Shown here: positions 1 to 5,273 of the stretch, piece after piece
How positions within the stretch are numbered: the first letter of the stretch is position 1
Layout: each line of letters opens with the position of its first letter
Assembly (NCBI GenBank): GCA_028290805.1
Contig: JAQGJA010000088.1
Location: 1-5,273, forward strand
Direction: 5' to 3'
Length of the DNA: 5,273 bases
Origin: Alphaproteobacteria bacterium
GTDB taxonomy: Bacteria; Pseudomonadota; Alphaproteobacteria; Micavibrionales; SZUA-601
Notes under the pieces: generated by a model
Told to the model about the DNA's origin: nothing
Seen by the model: the letters and a program-made list of their open reading frames with translations, nothing else
The model's database searches: none
Translations under genes and position numbers: made by a program

Positions 1-2129
1 ATGAGGATGATCCCTATCTGGTCGTTGCCGCTGATAAAGGCACGGCCAGCTTTTCCAATATCGCCAACGAGATTTCGCTCAGCCATAATTTCTGGCTCGG
101 GGACGCCTTTGCATCCGGCGGATCGCAAGGCTATGACCACAAGGAAATCGGCATTACAGCGCGCGGGGCATGGGAATGCATCAAACGCCATTTCCGCGAG
201 ATGGGCAAAGATATCCAGTCTCAGGAATTCACCGTAGCCGGTGTCGGCGATATGAGCGGCGATGTGTTCGGTAATGGATTGTTGTTGTCTGAAAAAACCA
301 AACTGATCGCCGCTTTCGACCACCGCCATATTTTCGTCGATCCCAATCCGGATCCGGCGGCAAGCTTTGCCGAACGCAAGCGTTTGTTTGAAAAACCGGC
401 TTCGTCCTGGATGGATTATAATGCGGCGCTGTTGTCAACGGGCGGTGCGATTTTCAACCGCCAGGATAAATCCCTTAGCCTGACGCCGGAAATCTGTACG
501 GCACTGGATATCGATAAACAGCGCGTGACGCCAAGCGAATTGATGCAGGCGATTTTGCGTGCCCGTGTCGAATTGCTGTATTTCGGCGGCATCGGCACTT
601 ATCTCAAAGCCTCGGCCCAAAGCCATGAACAGGTCGGCGATAAAGGCAACGACATGATCCGCATCAATGCGGATGAACTGCGCTGCAAAGTATTGGGCGA
701 GGGCGCAAACCTGGCTATGACTCAGGCCGCGCGTGTGGAATTTGCCACGCATGGCGGACGGGTCGATACGGATTTCATTGATAATTCAGGCGGTGTCGAT
801 ACTTCGGACCACGAGGTCAACATCAAGATCCTGTTGCAACCCATGGTCAATGCCGGGAAATTGCCGCTGGAACAGCGCAATACATTGCTGGAGGAAATGA
901 CGAATGAAGTCGCCGCGCATGTCCTGAGCAATAATTACAATCAATCATTGGCTCTGTCGTTGCAGGAACGCCGCGGACCCGAAGACCTTGCCGCGCAGAT
1001 CGATTTCATGCGCCAATTGGAACGCCAGGGCATCCTGGACCGCCGCCTGGAAGGATTGCCGGATGACGACCGTTTGCAGCAACTGGTCCAGCGCCACCAG
1101 GGCCTGACCCGGCCTGAGCTTTGCGTTCTTTTAGCCTATGGCAAGATCAGCCTCTTTAACATGTTGATTGCATCTTCAATTGCCGATGATCCGGAAATGA
1201 ACCACCAATTGGTGGAATATTTCCCGGATTTGCTGCAACAAAAATTCGGCAGCGATATTCCAGGCCATAAATTGAAGCGCGAGATTATTGCCACGGAACT
1301 GGCCAATGTCATCGTTAACCGCATGGGTTCCGTTTTCGTCTCTGGCGAAATGTCGCGCGCCGGGTTTACGGTGGAGCAGGTGACACGCGCCTGGCTGATT
1401 GCGCGCTCGGTATTTGATCTACGTTTCCTCTGGTCTGAAATCGACCGTTTAGACAATAAATTGCCCGCCGATCTGCAGATGGGCCTTTATCAGGAATTGG
1501 TCGATGTGATGGAACAGGCCGTGAAATGGTTCCTGCAGCATCATGCGCATGAACTATCCTTTGATGCGCTGGTGCCGCGTTACCGTGAGCAGTTGCTGAA
1601 TTTACAGGCTATCCTGCCCGATATCGTGCCGAAAGGCATCAAGGATCAGATCGCGGTAAAGCAACAACAACTGGACCAGTATGATTTCATCAGCAATGAA
1701 ACGCGCCAGCGTTTCCTGTTGCTGCCTTTATTGCTGGCCGGATGCGATGTGGTTTATTTGACCCAGATGTCCAAGACGGCCTCGGACCAGGTTGCAAAAA
1801 TCTATTTCGTCCTGAATGAGCGTTTGCATCTGGCCACCGTTTCGGCGGCGGTCGAGGCCATGCCTGCGGATACCGCCTGGGCCCAGGAAGCGATTGAAAC
1901 GCTGAAAGACCAACTGCAAACGATGGGCACCGATTTGACCATGCAGTTCCTGAGTGCAGGGGAATTGGCGGAAAATGTACTGGTATGGCTGGAACGCCGC
2001 AACGGCGCTCTTGACGCGGTGGATTCCGTCATCAAGGATATGGAACGTATGGGCGTGCTGGATCTGTCGCTGCTTTCGGTCATCGTCCAGCGTTTAAGCC
2101 GCCTTGTCTATCAAAGTGAGGGATTATAA
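1..2129 (+). CDS. gdhZ: NAD-specific glutamate dehydrogenase, large (180-kDa) type, C-terminal 708 residues (5' partial)
   Basis: Catalyses the NAD-dependent oxidative deamination of glutamate to 2-oxoglutarate and ammonium in the cytoplasm. The frame is open from base 3 with no start, so the gene begins outside the window. Family members run to about 1,600 residues, so roughly 900 N-terminal residues are missing. Numbering from base 3, the fragment opens inside the catalytic core with DDPYLVVAADKGTA (residues 2-15), then WLGDAFASGG and GYDHKEIGITARGAWE. The dinucleotide-binding stretch VAGVGDMSGDVFGNG lies near residues 78-92, with the glycine pattern of a Rossmann loop. Further family blocks are ELLYFGGIGTY, VLGEGANLAMTQ and NSGGVDTSDHEVNIK, followed by the long, mostly helical C-terminal region. 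The ATG at base 201 is internal, because family homology continues upstream of it. No frameshift or missing block is seen. The stop overlaps the next gene by one base. The symbol follows the Caulobacter member of this family; Pseudomonas uses gdhB. Confidence 0.95.
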   Translation, partial: EDDPYLVVAADKGTASFSNIANEISLSHNFWLGDAFASGGSQGYDHKEIGITARGAWECIKRHFREMGKDIQSQEFTVAGVGDMSGDVFGNGLLLSEKTKLIAAFDHRHIFVDPNPDPAASFAERKRLFEKPASSWMDYNAALLSTGGAIFNRQDKSLSLTPEICTALDIDKQRVTPSELMQAILRARVELLYFGGIGTYLKASAQSHEQVGDKGNDMIRINADELRCKVLGEGANLAMTQAARVEFATHGGRVDTDFIDNSGGVDTSDHEVNIKILLQPMVNAGKLPLEQRNTLLEEMTNEVAAHVLSNNYNQSLALSLQERRGPEDLAAQIDFMRQLERQGILDRRLEGLPDDDRLQQLVQRHQGLTRPELCVLLAYGKISLFNMLIASSIADDPEMNHQLVEYFPDLLQQKFGSDIPGHKLKREIIATELANVIVNRMGSVFVSGEMSRAGFTVEQVTRAWLIARSVFDLRFLWSEIDRLDNKLPADLQMGLYQELVDVMEQAVKWFLQHHAHELSFDALVPRYREQLLNLQAILPDIVPKGIKDQIAVKQQQLDQYDFISNETRQRFLLLPLLLAGCDVVYLTQMSKTASDQVAKIYFVLNERLHLATVSAAVEAMPADTAWAQEAIETLKDQLQTMGTDLTMQFLSAGELAENVLVWLERRNGALDAVDSVIKDMERMGVLDLSLLSVIVQRLSRLVYQSEGL
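2118..2123 (+). promoter_or_regulatory. Ribosome binding site for the lipoyl-like protein gene
   Basis: GAGGGA lies 5 bases upstream of the ATG at 2129, inside the last codons of glutamate dehydrogenase. It supports this start, and with the TAATG stop/start overlap it points to translational coupling between the two genes. Confidence 0.6.
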
Positions 2130-2914
2130 TGGCCCGTAAAGTCGATATCCTTGCCCCCCAGCTACCGGCTGGGGAAAGCGTCCTGACCGTCAGCCGCTGG
2201 CTAAAGATGGTTGGCGACACCATGGTGCTGAACGAGCCCATCGTCGAACTGGTTGGCAGGCAATTTGCGGTATACGTACATGCACCGCATGACGGCGTAT
2301 TATCCATGATTATAACGCCTCCGGGTCAGAATTTATTAAGCGGCATGATATTGGGCCAGGTTTCCATAGTGGCCAAGGATGAGATCGAATGGGACAATTT
2401 CGACAAGGTCGCAGGCTTTATCGAAGAATCCGCTGACGGTGCCGAGGATATGGCGGTGATTAAAGATGCCAATGAAGCCTTGGGCCAATTATTCGGGATT
2501 ACGGATAATCCTGTTTTCCTTAAAATGAATATCGAGCAGCAAAACAAATTCCTGCAAAAAGTCGTCGACGAACAACAAAGCGGCAATTTGAACCCCAGCG
2601 CCGTCGCCCTGAAATTATTGGAAGGATTGCAATTGCGCATGCCCGCCAAAGCGCCCGTTGGTCCGCGCGGACCCTCACTCGGCCCCGCCGGTCCCGGCAT
2701 GGGCGGGGTCGCCTGGTCCGGTGTATCGCCACAACAGCAACAGGGTTATGCCCCACTGCCCGGTGGTGTGCCTAACAACCAGCAGATGGTATATCCCCAG
2801 GCCGCTTATCCACCCGGCGTTTTCCCAGGCCAAGGGCCACAGCAGAATTTCCCGCCCCAACAACAGCAACCGCCCTATGTGCCGTATGTCCCGCCAGGGG
2901 ATGAAGATAAGTAG
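2129..2914 (+). CDS. Uncharacterised protein with a degenerate lipoyl/biotinyl-like domain and a Pro/Gln/Gly-rich tail
   Basis: I do not recognise a named family for the whole protein (261 residues). Residues 4-81 read like an E2 lipoyl domain: PAGESVLTVSRWLKMVGD, then EPIVELVGRQFAVYVHAPHDGVL, then LLSGMILGQVS. In active domains the hairpin turn reads E-T-D-K with the lysine modified. Here the aligned residues are V42-G43-R44-Q45, so the acceptor lysine is glutamine and neither lipoylation nor biotinylation is expected there. Residues 92-172 look helical and soluble. Residues 173-261 are low complexity: a GPRGP/GPAGPG stretch, several QQQQ runs and repeated PP, with no charged residue between R180 and the acidic end GDEDK. 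There is no signal peptide or membrane segment. The start is fixed by a good ribosome binding site and the TAATG overlap with glutamate dehydrogenase, so the pair is probably co-transcribed. A scaffold or adaptor role with 2-oxoacid dehydrogenase or glutamate dehydrogenase is inference only. The coding call is strong; the function is open. Confidence 0.8.
   Translation: MARKVDILAPQLPAGESVLTVSRWLKMVGDTMVLNEPIVELVGRQFAVYVHAPHDGVLSMIITPPGQNLLSGMILGQVSIVAKDEIEWDNFDKVAGFIEESADGAEDMAVIKDANEALGQLFGITDNPVFLKMNIEQQNKFLQKVVDEQQSGNLNPSAVALKLLEGLQLRMPAKAPVGPRGPSLGPAGPGMGGVAWSGVSPQQQQGYAPLPGGVPNNQQMVYPQAAYPPGVFPGQGPQQNFPPQQQQPPYVPYVPPGDEDK
2156..2174 (+). other. GC-rich inverted repeat (hairpin) near the start of the lipoyl-like gene
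   Basis: CCCCAGC at 2156-2162 is perfectly complementary to GCTGGGG at 2168-2174 around a 5-base loop, giving a 7-bp, nearly all G-C stem. It begins 27 bases after the first base of the start codon, just beyond the usual initiation footprint. It could slow early elongation or tune output of the downstream gene. It may also just follow from the encoded residues around LPAGE. No T-run follows, so it is not an intrinsic terminator. Confidence 0.4.
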
Positions 2915-2929
2915 GACTGGTTTCTCTGC

Positions 2930-2950
2930 TTTCCCAGCCTGTGCTGGAAA
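2930..2950. other. Small hairpin in the convergent intergenic gap; weak terminator candidate
   Basis: CCAGC (2934-2938) pairs with GCTGG (2943-2947) around a CTGT loop. Allowing one bulged C, TTT upstream pairs with AAA downstream, for 8 bp in all. It lies in the 45-bp gap between the stop codons of two convergent genes, where a shared terminator would be expected. On neither strand does a T-run follow the stem: the A-run is on the 3' side in the plus reading, and on the minus strand the T-run precedes the stem. It does not meet the usual intrinsic terminator pattern. Confidence 0.3.
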
Positions 2951-2959
2951 AAAGGGTTG

Positions 2960-4366
2960 TTAAATATGCAACGGCAATGCAAAGGTCGCCAAAGCCGCTT
3001 CACGTACGGCTTCATTCAAAGTCGGATGCGCATGGCATGTTCTGGCCAGATCTTCGGAAGAACCGCCGAATTCCATTAATACGGCGACTTCGTGAATCAA
3101 TGTGCCTGCTTCGGCGGCAACGATATGCGCGCCCAGGACTTTGTCCGTTTTGGCATCGGCCAGGATTTTTACGAAACCTTCCGTGGCATTGATCGAACGG
3201 GCGCGGCCATTGGCCATCATTGGGAACTTGCCGGCTTTGTATTCAATACCTGCTTTTTTCAATTGCTCTTCCGTCTGGCCGATACTGGCGGCTTCCGGGA
3301 AGGTATAGACGACGCCCGGGACCAGGTTGTAATCGATATGGCCCGTTTGTCCGGCCAGCATTTCGGCCAGGATAAACCCTTCATCCTCGGCTTTATGCGC
3401 CAGCATGGGGCCGGGAATAACGTCGCCGATGGCGTAGACGCCTTCGATATTGGTTTCAAAATGTTGGTCGACCAGAATGCGCCCGCGCTCGTCGCGCTTG
3501 ACCCCGACCGCATCCAGGTTAAGGCCGTCGGTATAGGGTTTGCGCCCGATGGCGACCAGCACAATTTCCGCGTTCAATATTTCGGCTGCACCGCCCGCGG
3601 CAGGTTCCGCCGTCAGCGTGACCCCGCTGCCTTCCACTTTTGCGCCAGTGACCTTGGTGGCGAATTTGAATTCGAGACCCTGCTTGGTCAATAATTTGAG
3701 CATCTCTTTCGATACCTCGTTATCCATCCCAGGCAGGATGCGATCCAGATATTCAACGATGGTGACTTTTGTGCCAAGGCGGCTCCAGACCGAGGCCATC
3801 TCCAGGCCGATAACGCCGCCGCCAATGACGATCATGGTGGCGGGAATTTTTTCCAGTTCCAGAGCGCCGGTAGAGGTGACAATGCGTTTTTCATCCACGG
3901 GCACATTTGGAATATCGATCGAGGCAGAACCGGTGGCGATCACGATATATTTTGCTGCGATCTCACTCGTCTTGCCGTCATCAATGACGGTCACGGTGCC
4001 GGCATCTTTCAATGCGCCGACGCCTTTGATCCGTTCGATCTTGTTTTTCTTGAACAGGAAATCGACGCCTTTGGTATTGGCTGTGACGACATCCTGTTTA
4101 AATTTCATCATCTTTTGCAGGTTCACATTCACGCCCGATAATTCGATGCCGAATGTGTCGAAATCATGTTTCGTTTTCTGCACATCATGCGTCGCCGTCA
4201 GCAAAGCCTTGGACGGAATGCAGCCGACATTCAGGCAGGTTCCGCCAAGCGATGTGTTTTTTTCAACCACGGCAACTTTCATGCCCAGTTGCGCTGCCTT
4301 GATTGCATGCACATAGCCGCCGGGGCCGCCGCCGATGACGACGATATCGAATTTTTGTTCGGTCAT
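2960..4366 (-). CDS. lpdA: Dihydrolipoamide dehydrogenase (E3 of 2-oxoacid dehydrogenase complexes)
   Basis: FAD flavoprotein that reoxidises dihydrolipoamide on E2 and passes electrons to NAD+. The protein has 468 residues, normal for the family. The FAD-binding Rossmann motif VVIGGGPGGY is at residues 9-18. The redox disulfide lies in GGTCLNVGCIPSK, with cysteines C44 and C49. ATGS is at 145-148. The NAD-binding motif VIGGGVIGLE is at 180-189, and the second FAD motif GVYAIGDV is at 309-316. The C-terminal interface domain carries the catalytic dyad in HPTLNE (H447 and E452). The ATG at 4366 puts the FAD motif at the usual distance from the N-terminus and has a weak GGA ribosome binding site 8 bases upstream. 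An in-frame ATG at 4375 would add MFN, and a longer open frame to 4465 only reads the end of the E2 gene. It follows the E2 stop after a single base, so the two are surely one transcript. Residue H20, just after GGYV, is usually Ala or another small residue. Confidence 0.97.
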   Translation of the reverse strand: MTEQKFDIVVIGGGPGGYVHAIKAAQLGMKVAVVEKNTSLGGTCLNVGCIPSKALLTATHDVQKTKHDFDTFGIELSGVNVNLQKMMKFKQDVVTANTKGVDFLFKKNKIERIKGVGALKDAGTVTVIDDGKTSEIAAKYIVIATGSASIDIPNVPVDEKRIVTSTGALELEKIPATMIVIGGGVIGLEMASVWSRLGTKVTIVEYLDRILPGMDNEVSKEMLKLLTKQGLEFKFATKVTGAKVEGSGVTLTAEPAAGGAAEILNAEIVLVAIGRKPYTDGLNLDAVGVKRDERGRILVDQHFETNIEGVYAIGDVIPGPMLAHKAEDEGFILAEMLAGQTGHIDYNLVPGVVYTFPEAASIGQTEEQLKKAGIEYKAGKFPMMANGRARSINATEGFVKILADAKTDKVLGAHIVAAEAGTLIHEVAVLMEFGGSSEDLARTCHAHPTLNEAVREAALATFALPLHI

Positions 4367-4367
4367 A

Positions 4368-5273
<906 letters not shown>

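Noticed and set aside
1..237. 78-codon open frame starting at base 1
   Set aside because: It overlaps the glutamate dehydrogenase core in another frame; the conserved DDPYLVVAADKGTA and GYDHKEIGITARGAW motifs are in the frame starting at base 3.
2326..2700. 124-codon minus-strand open frame opposite the lipoyl-like gene
   Set aside because: No recognisable domain, and the plus-strand frame has a good start, ribosome binding site and lipoyl-like similarity.
2730..2875. CAA/CAG microsatellite or tandem repeat
   Set aside because: The runs are short and mixed, and are explained by Gln runs in the protein; there is no regular DNA repeat unit.
2930..2950. Intrinsic bidirectional terminator between the convergent genes
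   Set aside because: The hairpin is short and the T/A runs are on the wrong sides for both directions, so it is kept only as a weak hairpin.
3092..3694. 200-codon open frame on the plus strand opposite lpd
   Set aside because: Antisense to the conserved E3 C-terminal half, with no family motif; a shadow of biased codon use.
3540..4316. 258-codon open frame on the plus strand opposite lpd
   Set aside because: It lies fully antisense to a well-supported E3 gene, its translation has no recognisable motif, and it has the Ser/Thr/Pro-rich look typical of an antisense shadow.

Overview
The window reads as a piece of an alphaproteobacterial chromosome. The evidence is a very large NAD-specific glutamate dehydrogenase of the 180-kDa type, a 2-oxoglutarate dehydrogenase (OGDH) E2 gene followed directly by its lipoamide dehydrogenase gene, and moderate G+C over most of the window. 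The genus cannot be fixed from the sequence. All genes are ordinary chromosomal genes. I see no rRNA, tRNA, CRISPR array, insertion sequence or phage gene, and no stretch over 300 bases lacks a gene.

Layout. Plus strand: the C-terminal 708 residues of NAD-glutamate dehydrogenase (1-2129, start outside the window). Its stop overlaps the start of a 261-residue protein (2129-2914) that has an N-terminal lipoyl/biotinyl-like fold, a helical middle and a Pro/Gln/Gly-rich tail. After a 45-bp convergent gap with a small hairpin, the minus strand carries dihydrolipoamide dehydrogenase (E3, 4366-2960). Upstream of it on that strand, one base away, is the E2 subunit of the OGDH complex (5273-4368, N-terminus outside the window).

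How the genes fit together. The enzymes meet at 2-oxoglutarate: glutamate dehydrogenase releases it from glutamate and the E2/E3 pair belongs to the complex that oxidises it to succinyl-CoA. The small gene coupled to glutamate dehydrogenase is the least explained part. Its N-terminal domain looks like an E2 lipoyl domain, but the position of the lipoylated lysine holds glutamine (Q45), so it should not carry lipoate or biotin at that site. A structural or adaptor role at the 2-oxoglutarate node is a reasonable but untested idea.

A second oddity is a sharp composition change inside the E2 gene. From about base 5010 to the window end G+C is about 76% and almost every codon ends in G or C, whereas the bases just before it are near 50-55%. 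The reading frame stays intact. This could be recombination with a high-GC relative or a chimeric assembly joined at a conserved block.
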